Shown here piece after piece: positions 7,617-17,880 of a stretch of DNA of 64,000 nt; the stretch's first letter is position 1, and each line of letters begins with the position of its first letter. The position numbers and the translations under genes were made by a program. This stretch comes from Bacillus sp. (in: firmicutes). GTDB lineage: Bacteria > Bacillota > Bacilli > Bacillales > Bacillaceae. The stretch covers positions 1 through 64,000 of the forward strand of contig JAPSLU010000001.1 of assembly GCA_031180405.1 (NCBI GenBank). The letters are read 5' to 3'. The notes beneath the pieces were generated by a model. That model did not search any database. It was not told the DNA's origin and worked only from the letters and a program-made list of their open reading frames with translations.

Positions 7617-8594
7617 GTGAAAAAATGGATTTCTATTATCGTTATCATCTTGCTCACTGTAGGAGGGGGTTTCTGGTTTTTCCAAAGTAGACAAACAGTA
7701 ACACCTGTTTTGGCACAAGTAACGACAACAACCGTTCAAAAAGGAGATATAAGAGTTGAAGTAAGTGGATCTGGAACAGTTGCTTCTATTAATAGCTCAG
7801 ATATTACCGCAGATTTAGAAGGAGAAGTTGATGAGGTTTTAGTAGAGGAAAATGATGTTGTTGAAGAAGGCGATGAACTCGTTACCTTTACAGATGGTAG
7901 TGATCCAATAACCGCTGCACATGCTGGTACCATTACCTCTCTTGATGTAGAAAGCGGAAGCCGCATCCAGTCTTCTCAGGTAGTGGGTCACATAACAGAT
8001 TATGAAACATTAGTAACAGTCATCAGTGTAGATGAACTTGATATTACAGATGTGAAAGAAGGGCAAACTGCTGAAATCACTGCAAGTGCTTTTCCTGATG
8101 AAACATTCCAAGGTACTGTCACAGAGGTTTCCAAAGAAGGGACAGCCGAAAATGGGGTTTCAAGTTTCAATGTAACAATCCAGCTTACGGATCCAAAAAG
8201 CTTGCTAATTGGGATGACAACAGAAGTTAGCGTCATTACAGAAAGTAAAGAAGATGTTCTTTATGTTCCAATTGAATCGGTAAAGGTTAATTTTGATGAA
8301 AAATATGTCACTATTCAAGGATCTACTTCAAGTAATGACACAGAAGCAAATACGTCATCACAGGTGGTTGAAACGGGTATTAATGACGAACAAAATATAG
8401 AAATCATTTCCGGTCTTACAGAAGGACAAAAGATTGAACTACCAATTACGGTTTCATCTGAAACACAGTCAGAACAAGGAGCGAGAGGAACGGAAAAAGA
8501 ACAAGGAATCCCTGCATTTGGAGAAGATCAAGGAATTCCAAGTACTGGTGGGGGAAAAGGGTTACAAGGCGGAGCTGGAAGAGGTGGAGAGTAA
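7617..8594 (+). CDS. Efflux RND/MacA-type periplasmic adaptor subunit (YknX-like)
   Basis: A 325-residue membrane-fusion protein: N-terminal anchor (about 5-22), a lipoyl-like domain starting near 40 (VEVSGSGTVASINSSDITADLEGEVDEVLVEENDVVEEGDEL) and repeated near 105, a beta-barrel region (about 130-200) and a Gly-rich charged tail (about 285-325). It lacks the long coiled-coil hairpin of full-size MacA and YknX, so the adaptor is short. GTG start after AGGAGG. It overlaps the ATPase gene by one base (TAATG) and forms one exporter with the next two genes. In B. subtilis the related YknWXYZ exporter protects against a toxic peptide; the substrate here is unknown. Confidence 0.85.
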   Translation: MKKWISIIVIILLTVGGGFWFFQSRQTVTPVLAQVTTTTVQKGDIRVEVSGSGTVASINSSDITADLEGEVDEVLVEENDVVEEGDELVTFTDGSDPITAAHAGTITSLDVESGSRIQSSQVVGHITDYETLVTVISVDELDITDVKEGQTAEITASAFPDETFQGTVTEVSKEGTAENGVSSFNVTIQLTDPKSLLIGMTTEVSVITESKEDVLYVPIESVKVNFDEKYVTIQGSTSSNDTEANTSSQVVETGINDEQNIEIISGLTEGQKIELPITVSSETQSEQGARGTEKEQGIPAFGEDQGIPSTGGGKGLQGGAGRGGE

Positions 8595-9331
8595 TGAAAA
8601 ATCCCATTATTGAAATTAAAAATATGACAAAGTCATTTGAGCTTGGCGATGAAACCGTTCATGCGTTGCAGGAAGTTTCCCTTCAAATTTATGAAGGGGA
8701 TTTCCTTTCTATCATTGGTCCATCTGGATCTGGAAAGTCAACGTTTATGAATATGCTAGGATGTCTTGATAAGCCAGACTCAGGAGAGTATTTACTAGAT
8801 GGAAAAAATGTCGCAAACATGAAGGATGTTGAACTCGCGACGGTACGTAATGTGAAGATAGGATTTATTTTTCAGAACTTCAATTTATTAAATAAATTAA
8901 CAGCCTTGGAGAACGTTGAACTTCCCCTTGTATACAGAGGTATGAGTGTAAAAGAACGGAGAGAGAAGGCAACTGATAGCCTTGATTTAGTGGGGTTAAA
9001 CGAGAGGTATCATCATTTACCAACCCAACTTTCAGGAGGACAACAACAGAGGGTTGCTATAGCAAGAGCACTTGCTGGAAACCCTTCTGTTCTGTTAGCT
9101 GATGAGCCAACTGGTGCGCTAGATAGTAAAACAAGTAATGAAGTCCTGCAATTGCTTAAAGAATTAAATGAAAAAGGACATATCATCATTTTAATTACCC
9201 ATGACTTAGAGGTGGCAAGACAAGCTAAACGCGTCGTACGAATCCATGATGGACAGCTATTTGAAAATGGAGGTGACTGGTTTGAACCTGCTGGAATCAA
9301 TCAAGATGGCCTTAAAGAGTATCAAAGGTAA
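8594..9331 (+). CDS. MacB/LolD-type ABC transporter ATP-binding protein (YknY-like)
   Basis: A 245-residue ATPase with Walker A GPSGSGKST (about 44-52), Q-loop FIFQNFNL, signature LSGGQQQRVAIARAL, Walker B VLLADEPTGALD and switch ITHD. The spacing and sequence are those of the MacB/LolD group that powers mechanotransmission rather than pore transport. Translation is coupled to the adaptor gene by TAATG. The 3' end overlaps the permease gene by 50 bases because the permease starts at an internal TTG. Confidence 0.92.
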   Translation: MKNPIIEIKNMTKSFELGDETVHALQEVSLQIYEGDFLSIIGPSGSGKSTFMNMLGCLDKPDSGEYLLDGKNVANMKDVELATVRNVKIGFIFQNFNLLNKLTALENVELPLVYRGMSVKERREKATDSLDLVGLNERYHHLPTQLSGGQQQRVAIARALAGNPSVLLADEPTGALDSKTSNEVLQLLKELNEKGHIIILITHDLEVARQAKRVVRIHDGQLFENGGDWFEPAGINQDGLKEYQR

Positions 9332-10451
9332 TAAATTAAGAGCATTCCTTACCATGCTCGGAATCATTATCGGGGTTGCGTCAGTCATTACGTTGGTAGG
9401 TGTAGGACAGGGATCTTCAAATTCAGTAACAGAAGAGATTGGGAGTCTTGGAACAAATCTATTAACTCTAAGTGTGACGGATACTGAATCTGTTCAGCTG
9501 AAAGAAGATCAGGTTGAGCAATTTAAGGAGTTAAATGGGATTTCTGAAGTGGCTCCGGTTGTCTCTGGAAGAGTAACAGCAAAAAATGGTCAGAATTCAA
9601 CTCAAGTTTTGATTACTGGTACGACCTCCTCCTACTTAACTGTTAGAGATTTATCATTAAGTCAAGGTCGCTTCCTATCAGATATGGAGAATGAACTAAG
9701 ACAAAGAACTGTGGTCCTTGGATCAGATACAGCTTCCACCCTCTTTCCAAATGCTAACCCAGTTGGAGAGAATGTTCAAATCAATGGCGTATCCTTTAAG
9801 GTAATAGGAGTTTTGGAGTCTGTAGGCAGCTCACTTGGTACAAGCGGTGACAATGTGATTATTGCTCCTCTTTCAACAACACAAAGAGTGACAAAAAATA
9901 CGACAATTGGAACCATTTATTTAAAGGCACAAAATGAACAAATGGTAGATCGTGTGAAATTTCAAGTACAAGTTGTCATGACGACCTTATTTCCAAATTT
10001 TAATGACTACTATTCTGTATCGAGCCAGGAAGATTTAATGGAGACGATGACTTCTGTTTCAGATACAATGACGCTAATGCTAGGCGGGATTGCAAGTATC
10101 TCTCTTTTAGTTGGTGGAATCGGTGTGATGAACATTATGCTTGTATCAGTTTCTGAACGGACAAAGGAAATTGGAATAAGAAAGGCAATCGGTGCTAATC
10201 GAAAATCGATTCTGCTCCAATTTCTTATTGAGGCAGTAGTATTAAGTATTATAGGTGGATTAATTGGGGTTGTATTGGGATTAGGTATTTCCAAATTTAT
10301 TGAGGTATTCTCTAGTCTATCTATTTCATATTCACCTACAGTAACACTTTCAGCTTTCTTATTTTCTTTTGCCATCGGGATTATCTTTGGTGTATTCCCT
10401 GCAAATAAGGCTTCGAAATTAAATCCAATTCAAGCGTTACGTGAGGAATAG
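9282..10451 (+). CDS. MacB-type ABC transporter permease (YknZ-like)
   Basis: A 389-residue permease with one membrane helix near 20-42 (LRAFLTMLGIIIGVASVITL), a MacB periplasmic core domain (about 45-235) and three C-terminal helices in an FtsX-like domain (GGIGVMNIMLVSVSERTKEIGIRKAIGA, about 275-300). The start is put at TTG 9282, eight bases after TGGAGG; the sequence from there, MNLLESIKMALKSIKGNKLRA, matches the usual N-terminus of the family, and the ATG at 9246 does not. The resulting overlap with the ATPase gene is 50 bases, longer than usual. With the two upstream genes it makes a complete exporter. Confidence 0.88.
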   Translation: MNLLESIKMALKSIKGNKLRAFLTMLGIIIGVASVITLVGVGQGSSNSVTEEIGSLGTNLLTLSVTDTESVQLKEDQVEQFKELNGISEVAPVVSGRVTAKNGQNSTQVLITGTTSSYLTVRDLSLSQGRFLSDMENELRQRTVVLGSDTASTLFPNANPVGENVQINGVSFKVIGVLESVGSSLGTSGDNVIIAPLSTTQRVTKNTTIGTIYLKAQNEQMVDRVKFQVQVVMTTLFPNFNDYYSVSSQEDLMETMTSVSDTMTLMLGGIASISLLVGGIGVMNIMLVSVSERTKEIGIRKAIGANRKSILLQFLIEAVVLSIIGGLIGVVLGLGISKFIEVFSSLSISYSPTVTLSAFLFSFAIGIIFGVFPANKASKLNPIQALREE

Positions 10452-10526
10452 CACGAGTTGTTCTTTGAGTTGTGAGATTCAATAATGATATAAGCAAATT
10501 TAAAATAGAAGTGAGGGGGAAGCAGA

Positions 10527-11933
10527 ATGGGGCGAAATATAGGAATGAAATTAATTGTTGCTGGCACGATCATCGGATACTCCAATGTATCAGCCTTTCC
10601 GATATCCTATACAAGTGCAGAGGAAATAAGCATTACTGAAAGCACAACAGTGTTACAATCGTTAAAAATTGAAGAGTTTCAACTGAATCAAGAATTTTCA
10701 CCTGACGTCAAGGCGTATACGGCATCTGTTGGAAATGATATAGAAAAGATGAATTTAGTCGTTGAGAAGAAAGAGGAATCGGCGTCCATAACTATTAATG
10801 GAGAAACAATAGAAAGTGGGGAAAAAACGAACCTATCTTTAACTACCGGCAAAAATACATTTACCATTATTGTAACAAATGGAACAGTGGTTTCTTCTTA
10901 TAAGATAACGGTTGTTCGTGCAGAAAATGATAATAACCTCCTATCAAGCCTTTCTTTATCTAGTGGAAGCTTGGCCTTTGATCCTGAAACGTCTTCGTAT
11001 AACCTAGAAGTAAAGAACGAGATTAGTAAAATGACAATAAAACCAAAAGTGGCAGTTGATACGTCAACTGTCCAGGTCAATAACAGGATCTTAAAAAATG
11101 AGGAAGGTCATTCTGTTGAACTTCCTGTTGGCTCTACTACCATAAAGATCATTGTAACAGCAGAGAATGGTAGCAAACGAACATACACTGTGGCTGTTGT
11201 ACGAAAAGAGAAGGAAGAGGATGGTCAAGCTCGAGATTCAAACGATGAAGCAAAAGAGCAATTAAGTGAAGAAGTACTACCAGCGAATGAGACCTCTTCA
11301 GGCAGTGGCAAGCTTAATGCCACAACAGAAACGACAGGGTTAAATACAAATGGTACAAGGTCCTTTACAAATGTTGAATCACTATCAGTAGCAAGTGATA
11401 ATGGAACAAATAGTACGAAGAATCTTGATTCTTTATCGACAATGACAAGCACAAGTGAAACGAGGACTACAGCTAATCTAGCTTCTTTAACAGCCTCAAA
11501 TGGTACGTGGAACAAGACATTTTCTTCAGATGAATATACGTATCATCTAGCATTAGAAGATGATGTTACAAGTCTCACCATAACGGCAGGTGCTGAGGAA
11601 TCAGATGCAAAAATTTTTATTGATGACAAAGAGATATCAGGTAGTACAACAGTAACGATTGATGATAAAGCGAAAACAGTCATTTCTGTTGTTGTTGAAA
11701 ACGGAGATGATCGCAAAACATATGTAGTCGTATTTGATAAGGATATAGATGAAGTAGCAACAATGGTTACGGCAGAAACGAATGTTTCAGATATTGAGGA
11801 AACAAAGGTTTCAACAGAAAACGCTAGCAGCAAAAAAGCAACCAAAGAACCAAATCAACTAATTGTCCATTCCGAAACACAAGCTGAAACCCCTTCAATT
11901 TGGCAAAAGTTTTTAGCATTTTTTGGTTTATAG
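10527..11933 (+). CDS. Secreted protein with cadherin-like beta-sandwich repeats
   Basis: A 468-residue protein with an N-terminal signal-like segment (about 6-25) and three repeats of about 85 residues that look like the cadherin-like beta-sandwich domain (Cadherin-like, PF12733 type). Two are adjacent (about 45-130 and 135-225), each ending YKITVV or YTVAVV, and the third is at about 315-400, ending YVVVF. Between the second and third is a Ser/Thr/Asn-rich linker of about 90 residues. The C-terminus ends SIWQKFLAFFGL, a short amphipathic or membrane-seeking tail without a sortase motif. It follows the exporter by 75 bases and may be its partner or cell-surface cargo. Function is unknown. 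Confidence 0.7.
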   Translation: MGRNIGMKLIVAGTIIGYSNVSAFPISYTSAEEISITESTTVLQSLKIEEFQLNQEFSPDVKAYTASVGNDIEKMNLVVEKKEESASITINGETIESGEKTNLSLTTGKNTFTIIVTNGTVVSSYKITVVRAENDNNLLSSLSLSSGSLAFDPETSSYNLEVKNEISKMTIKPKVAVDTSTVQVNNRILKNEEGHSVELPVGSTTIKIIVTAENGSKRTYTVAVVRKEKEEDGQARDSNDEAKEQLSEEVLPANETSSGSGKLNATTETTGLNTNGTRSFTNVESLSVASDNGTNSTKNLDSLSTMTSTSETRTTANLASLTASNGTWNKTFSSDEYTYHLALEDDVTSLTITAGAEESDAKIFIDDKEISGSTTVTIDDKAKTVISVVVENGDDRKTYVVVFDKDIDEVATMVTAETNVSDIEETKVSTENASSKKATKEPNQLIVHSETQAETPSIWQKFLAFFGL

Positions 11934-11941
11934 ATTAGCTT

Positions 11942-11979
11942 AAAAGCACAATTACGCCTTAGCTGTAATTGTGCTTTTT
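11942..11979 (+). terminator. Terminator after the cadherin-like gene
   Basis: AAAAGCACAATTAC pairs perfectly with GTAATTGTGCTTTT around a nine-base loop, then T. It closes the exporter region. Confidence 0.9.
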
Positions 11980-12201
11980 AAAATGAATTCTTAAAGGTGA
12001 AAAAAATGCATCTGTAAAAAACACAGTGTTTCTTATATGTAACAAATTTCTTTTTATGTCATAAAAAACTAAGATACTCTCCATGCATTTACTATCATGT
12101 GAAATGTAGTTATGATTCTTTTATAGTGTTTGTTTTAATAAAGAGCACTTTTTTGTGTTAGCAACTGTTTTTTAATAGGTTCTTTTAATAGAAACTCTTT
12201 A

Positions 12202-12331
12202 GGTTGGTTGGAGTGGGAGGTGCGAGACCCCTGTGTGAGCAGCGGGACAGGTGAGACCCCAAGTCGCTTGCGACGAGGAGGCGCACCGCCAACCCCACGG
12301 AAATCTAGCTATCCTAAAGCTCCAACCAACC
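12202..12331. repeat. 130-bp palindromic repeat, copy B
   Basis: GGTTGGTTGGAG to CTCCAACCAACC, the same length and layout as the copies at 3138 and 25544. Both end arms carry the matching change ATT to GGT, so pairing is kept while the sequence differs. This points to selection on, or an origin from, a folded form. A short repeat relative (CAACAAAGTTTGAGAACACAG) follows at 12354. Confidence 0.8.
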
Positions 12332-12425
12332 ATTCTCTGACCTTATTACAAGTCAACAAAGTTTGAGAACACAGCTTAATAAAAATAGAAATTGATAAAA
12401 TAACGCAAAAAGCAAATAGTAATGA

Positions 12426-13889
<1,464 letters not shown>

Positions 13890-13943
13890 TTTAACTATAA
13901 AACGGATAGTAATGTTAAAAGAAATATCACATAATTTTGGAAA

Positions 13944-13968
13944 GGGGCTACTCAGTAGCTCTTTTTTT
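13944..13968 (+). terminator. Terminator after the GH1 gene
   Basis: GGGCTAC and GTAGCTC pair around TCA and are followed by seven T. Confidence 0.75.
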
Positions 13969-14146
13969 CGTTTAGCGTACAATGTCCTGCAGCGCTCTCC
14001 TTTTAAAAATGTATGGTATCCTATCCAGCAGCAGTTAGAAGGTTGAAGTGTGTGTATGATTAGGTACTATTATAAGTTTGGGAAAGAAAGTAAAGAAAGC
14101 TCGAAAACAACCGTAATTTATTCATATTAATTGAATGTGTAATATT

Positions 14147-14181
14147 CCAGAGCTAAATAACATGCTCTGGGATCCTTTTTT
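14147..14181 (+). terminator. Second terminator-like hairpin before locus 1
   Basis: CCAGAGC pairs with GCTCTGG over a ten-base loop, followed by GATCCTTTTTTAA. The stretch between this and the first terminator holds no convincing gene. Confidence 0.65.
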
Positions 14182-14200
14182 AAATAAGACTAGTTAAATA

Positions 14201-14255
14201 TTAAAACGAATTGTGCATCTCTCTCATATGTGAAAAGATCCTGATAATCTATAAT
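14201..14255 (+). promoter_or_regulatory. Promoter 1 of locus 1 with shared activator-like motif
   Basis: TTAAAA, four bases, TTGTGCATC (14201-14219), then TATAAT at 14250-14255. The first T of TTGTGC is exactly 39 bases before the -10 box. The same arrangement precedes the permease operon (16836) and the binding-protein gene (22365). It is probably bound by the AraC-type response regulator encoded at 20724; that link is inference. Confidence 0.7.
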
Positions 14256-14315
14256 ATGAATTATAATGTTCTTAGGTATTGTAACAAAATTATTTTATTA
14301 AAAAGAGGTGGATGC

Positions 14316-15479
14316 ATGAAATTTATTAAGGTTGGTGTTATCGGGGTAGGAAATATGGGTAGTTCACATATTCTTCAATTAGATAAAGGGGAAATTTCCG
14401 GAGCTGTTTTAGGGGCTGTTTGTGATGGAGATGAAGAACGTCTAAATTGGGTAGATCAACAAACGAATAATTCGATTCAATATTTTCAGGATGTTGACCA
14501 GTTTTTCAATGAAGCAAATATTGATGCAGTTATCATCGCTACTCCTCATTATAGTCATCCAGAATTAGCTATGAAAGCCTTTTCTAAAGGATTGCATGTC
14601 CTTGTAGAAAAACCTGCAGGAGTTTATACAAAGAATGTTCTAGAAATGAACAAGGCTGCAAATGAAAGCGGTAAAGTTTTTAGTATAATGTATAACCAGA
14701 GAACAAATCCATTGTATCAAAAGGTAAGGGAGCTTATTCAATCTGGGGAGCTAGGCGAGATAAAAAGAACAAATTGGATTGTGACAAATTGGTACCGCTC
14801 TCAAAGTTACTATAATTCTAGTGAATGGAGAGCTACATGGAAAGGTGAAGGTGGAGGAGTTCTTCTAAACCAAGCTCCGCATCAATTGGATTTATGGCAA
14901 TGGACGACTGGACTAATGCCTAAAAAAGTTCATGCCTTTTGCTCAACAGGAAAGTATCATGATATAGAAGTTGAGGACGATGTGACAGCGTATGTAGAAT
15001 ACGAAAATGGGGCGACAGGTGTATTTATTACGTCAACGGGTGAAGCACCTGGGACTAATAGATTTGAAATTACAGGAGATCGTGGAAAGATTGTCATTGA
15101 AGATGATCAAATGACATTTTATCGATTAACCAGGTCAGAGCGTGAATTTAATAGAACCTATAAAGGCGGTTTTGGTGAGCCGGAATGCTGGAAAATTGAT
15201 ATCCCTATAAGTGGTGAAAATATCGGACACAAAGGAATTATTCAAAATTGGACAGATTCGATTTTAAATGACACACCTCTTCTTGCTCCTGGTGAAGAAG
15301 GAATCAAGGGACTGGAAATATCAAATGCTATCTATTTATCTTCTTGGTTAAAAGATGCAGTAGAACTTCCGATCAATGCAGACCTCTTCTATGAAAAACT
15401 TCAGGAAAAAATAAACCAATCTTCATTTAAGAAAGAGAATGTATCGAACGTTACCTTGAATGTGCAAGGTACACACTAA
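14316..15479 (+). CDS. Gfo/Idh/MocA family oxidoreductase
   Basis: A 387-residue NAD(P)-dependent sugar dehydrogenase: Rossmann fold at the start (KVGVIGVGNMGSSH), the EKPAGVYTK motif near 98-106 with the conserved lysine, and the C-terminal alpha/beta domain. GEGGGVLLNQAPHQLDLWQW carries the catalytic-region His/Asp. The start at 14316 follows AGAGGTGG; the frame upstream to 14211 runs through the promoter. It is a close paralogue of the C-terminal half of the fusion protein at 51562 (shared NQRTNPLYQKV, RTNW, SEWRATW, PLLAPG). It is 16 bases from the next oxidoreductase, so they form an operon. Substrate unknown; likely a sugar or sugar acid taken up by the ABC system downstream. Confidence 0.88.
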   Translation: MKFIKVGVIGVGNMGSSHILQLDKGEISGAVLGAVCDGDEERLNWVDQQTNNSIQYFQDVDQFFNEANIDAVIIATPHYSHPELAMKAFSKGLHVLVEKPAGVYTKNVLEMNKAANESGKVFSIMYNQRTNPLYQKVRELIQSGELGEIKRTNWIVTNWYRSQSYYNSSEWRATWKGEGGGVLLNQAPHQLDLWQWTTGLMPKKVHAFCSTGKYHDIEVEDDVTAYVEYENGATGVFITSTGEAPGTNRFEITGDRGKIVIEDDQMTFYRLTRSEREFNRTYKGGFGEPECWKIDIPISGENIGHKGIIQNWTDSILNDTPLLAPGEEGIKGLEISNAIYLSSWLKDAVELPINADLFYEKLQEKINQSSFKKENVSNVTLNVQGTH

Positions 15480-15495
15480 CTAGTGAGGGGAGAAG

Positions 15496-16596
15496 ATGAA
15501 AATGAGCAAGGATGGTATGAATTATGCTCCAAAAGGTAAGCCAAACCCTGTAGTTGAAGCTGGAGATTTTTTGATTGCAGCCGTAGCTCTTGATCATGGT
15601 CATATTTTTGGAATGTGTAATGGGTTAGTAGAAGCTGGAGCAACGGTTAAATGGGTCTATGATCCAGATGAACAAAAGGTAAGAGATTTTTTAAAAGCGT
15701 TTCCAGATGCAAAAGTTGCTGATTCAATTGAACAGGTACTAAATGATCAAACAATAGCATTAGTTGCTGCTGCTGCAATTCCATCAGAACGAAGTGCATT
15801 AGGTAATCGTGTAATGGAAGCAGGGAAGGATTATTTTACTGATAAAACCCCATTTACAACGATGGCTCAAATAGAAGAAACAAAAAAAGTTGTTGAGCGG
15901 ACAGGACAAAAGTACATGGTTTATTTTAGTGAGCGACTTCATGTGGAAAGTGCAGTATTTGCTGGTGACTTAATAAAAGATGGAGCCATTGGCCGTGTTA
16001 TACAAGTAACCGGTTTTGGTCCACATCGGTTAAATGCTCCGACACGCCCTGACTGGTTTTTCATCAAAGAGCAATATGGTGGTATATTATGTGATATTGG
16101 TAGCCATCAAATTGAACAATTCTTATTTTATGCAAACTGTAATGATGCAGAAGTATTACATAGTAAAGTAGCGAATTATAATAACCCCGATTATCCAGAG
16201 TTAGAAGACTATGGTGATGCTACATTACGAGGAAATAATGGGGCAACAAACTATTTTCGTGTAGATTGGTTTACGCCTGAAGGTTTAAGTACGTGGGGTG
16301 ATGGGCGAACATTCATTATTGGTACTGAAGGAACAATTGAGATTCGTAAGTATGTGGATGTGGCCAGATCTTCAGAGAAAGATCATATTTATTTAGTAAA
16401 TAAAGACGGCGAACAACATTTGGAGGTTTTTGGAAAAGTTGGGTTCCCGTTTTTTGGAGAATTAATTTTAGACTGTATTCATCGAACAGAAAAGGCCATG
16501 ACACAAGCACATGTATTTAAAGCATCCGAATTATGTTTATTAGCACAAGAACGGTCTATAGTCGTTTCACAAGAAGCGAGAGAAACGATTATCTAG
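15496..16596 (+). CDS. Gfo/Idh/MocA family oxidoreductase, second type
   Basis: A 366-residue protein of the same superfamily but distant from its neighbour. The N-terminal nucleotide-binding motif is altered (FLIAAVALDHGHIFGMCNGLVEAG instead of GxGxxG), as in a subgroup of GFO_IDH_MocA proteins. Asp/Lys in FTDKTPFTT takes the place of EKP, and the C-terminal domain has YGGILCDIGSHQIEQFLFY with the conserved Asp and His. GAGGGG precedes two possible starts, ATG 15496 and ATG 15502. It may act with the first oxidoreductase in an oxidation-reduction pair on the same sugar. Confidence 0.82.
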   Translation: MKMSKDGMNYAPKGKPNPVVEAGDFLIAAVALDHGHIFGMCNGLVEAGATVKWVYDPDEQKVRDFLKAFPDAKVADSIEQVLNDQTIALVAAAAIPSERSALGNRVMEAGKDYFTDKTPFTTMAQIEETKKVVERTGQKYMVYFSERLHVESAVFAGDLIKDGAIGRVIQVTGFGPHRLNAPTRPDWFFIKEQYGGILCDIGSHQIEQFLFYANCNDAEVLHSKVANYNNPDYPELEDYGDATLRGNNGATNYFRVDWFTPEGLSTWGDGRTFIIGTEGTIEIRKYVDVARSSEKDHIYLVNKDGEQHLEVFGKVGFPFFGELILDCIHRTEKAMTQAHVFKASELCLLAQERSIVVSQEARETII

Positions 16597-16615
16597 AATA
16601 GAATAGGGTTCTCCG

Positions 16616-16645
16616 GAAAGCTTTGGAACTTCCAAAGCTTTTTCT
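16616..16645 (+). terminator. Terminator after the oxidoreductase pair
   Basis: GAAAGCTTTGGA and TCCAAAGCTTTT pair around three bases with a T run after. About 190 further bases before the next promoter show nothing I recognise. Confidence 0.85.
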
Positions 16646-16835
16646 ATTTGATGTAGTTACAAATACTCATGATTGATCTAAAGTAGACAGATCCAGTTAG
16701 AAAGAAGGCCTTAGGCATGAAATAAAAGTGGAAACAGACATTAATTGTTTAGGAAGTTACGTATACGAAGACCTGAAGAAGGAGTTTACCTGATAACATA
16801 TAAAAAGTAACTACATAATGAATGATTGGTAAATA

Positions 16836-16890
16836 TTAAAAGCATTTGTGCATCTGTCACATTTAACCTGTATCATCTCTCCTTTATACT
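16836..16890 (+). promoter_or_regulatory. Promoter 2 of locus 1 with shared motif
   Basis: TTAAAA-N4-TTGTGCATC at 16836-16854 and TATACT at 16885-16890, with the same 39-base distance as promoters 1 and 3. It drives the permease pair. Confidence 0.72.
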
Positions 16891-16917
16891 TAAAAAAAAG
16901 GCAATAAAGGAGGATTT

Positions 16918-17880
16918 ATGAAAACGATAAATGAAAGCGTAACCAATACATTGGATAAGCAGCCTCTAGTCAAAACGTCAAAAGTAAAAAGTAAGAGGTG
17001 GGAGACACCTTTCACAGGATATTTGTTTCTTTCACCATGGTTACTTGGATTTCTGGTATTAACTTTATATCCTATGGTTCAATCAATCTATTTTTCCTTT
17101 ACTGATTATTCATTATTAGAAGCACCAAACTGGGTAGGGATGGAAAACTTTCAAAAAATATTTACGGAGGATAAGCTCTTCTATAAATCATTAAGCATTA
17201 CAATCTTGTTTGTTGTTATATCTGTTCCACTTAAATTAATAACAGCATTATTCATGGCTATGTTCTTAAATCAAGATATAAAGGGAATGTCTATTTATCG
17301 GACAGCAATTTATTTACCTTCCCTTATTGGAACAAGTGTGGCGGTTGCAATTTTGTGGAGTAACATCTTCGGAAGAGATGGTATGGTAAATGGCTTTCTA
17401 GCTTTGTTTGGTATGAAGGGAGAAAATTGGATTGGGAGTCCAGATACGGCGTTAGGTACGCTTATCTTATTAGTAGTATGGCAATTTGGTTCTTCAATGG
17501 TTATCTTTCTTGCAGGCTTAAAACAAATTTCGCCAGACCTTTATGAGGCATCTGCAATAGATGGTGCTACAAAGGTTAAGCAGTTTTTTAAGATTACATT
17601 ACCAATGCTGTCTCCTGTTATTCTATTTAACTTGGTTCTTCAAACAATTGGTTCCTTTCAAATGTTTACTCAAGCATTTGTTATCACAAAGGGAGGTCCC
17701 ATTCAATCGACGTATATGTTTGCGCTATATCTTTATGAAAGAGCGTTTGCCGGATTTCAAATGGGGTATGCATCAGCATTAGCATGGATCTTACTTATCA
17801 TTATCGCCATCTTTACAGCTTTAATTTTCATATCATCTCGCTCATGGGTATTCTATCAAACGGAAGGAGGAAAAGGTTAA
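16918..17880 (+). CDS. Carbohydrate ABC transporter permease (MalF/UgpA type)
   Basis: A 320-residue inner-membrane permease with six predicted helices (first near 35-57) and the EAA loop DLYEASAIDGATKVKQFFKITLPMLSP (about 202-228) that contacts the ATPase. It follows AAAGGAGG. No sugar ABC ATPase gene is in the locus, as is usual for such systems, which share a general MsmX-type ATPase. It pairs with the next gene (TAATG overlap) and the lipoprotein at 22457. Confidence 0.92.
   Translation: MKTINESVTNTLDKQPLVKTSKVKSKRWETPFTGYLFLSPWLLGFLVLTLYPMVQSIYFSFTDYSLLEAPNWVGMENFQKIFTEDKLFYKSLSITILFVVISVPLKLITALFMAMFLNQDIKGMSIYRTAIYLPSLIGTSVAVAILWSNIFGRDGMVNGFLALFGMKGENWIGSPDTALGTLILLVVWQFGSSMVIFLAGLKQISPDLYEASAIDGATKVKQFFKITLPMLSPVILFNLVLQTIGSFQMFTQAFVITKGGPIQSTYMFALYLYERAFAGFQMGYASALAWILLIIIAIFTALIFISSRSWVFYQTEGGKG

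Noticed and set aside
9246-9281. Upstream ATG start for the MacB-type permease
   Set aside because: The extra residues do not fit the family, and the TGGAGG site points to TTG 9282.
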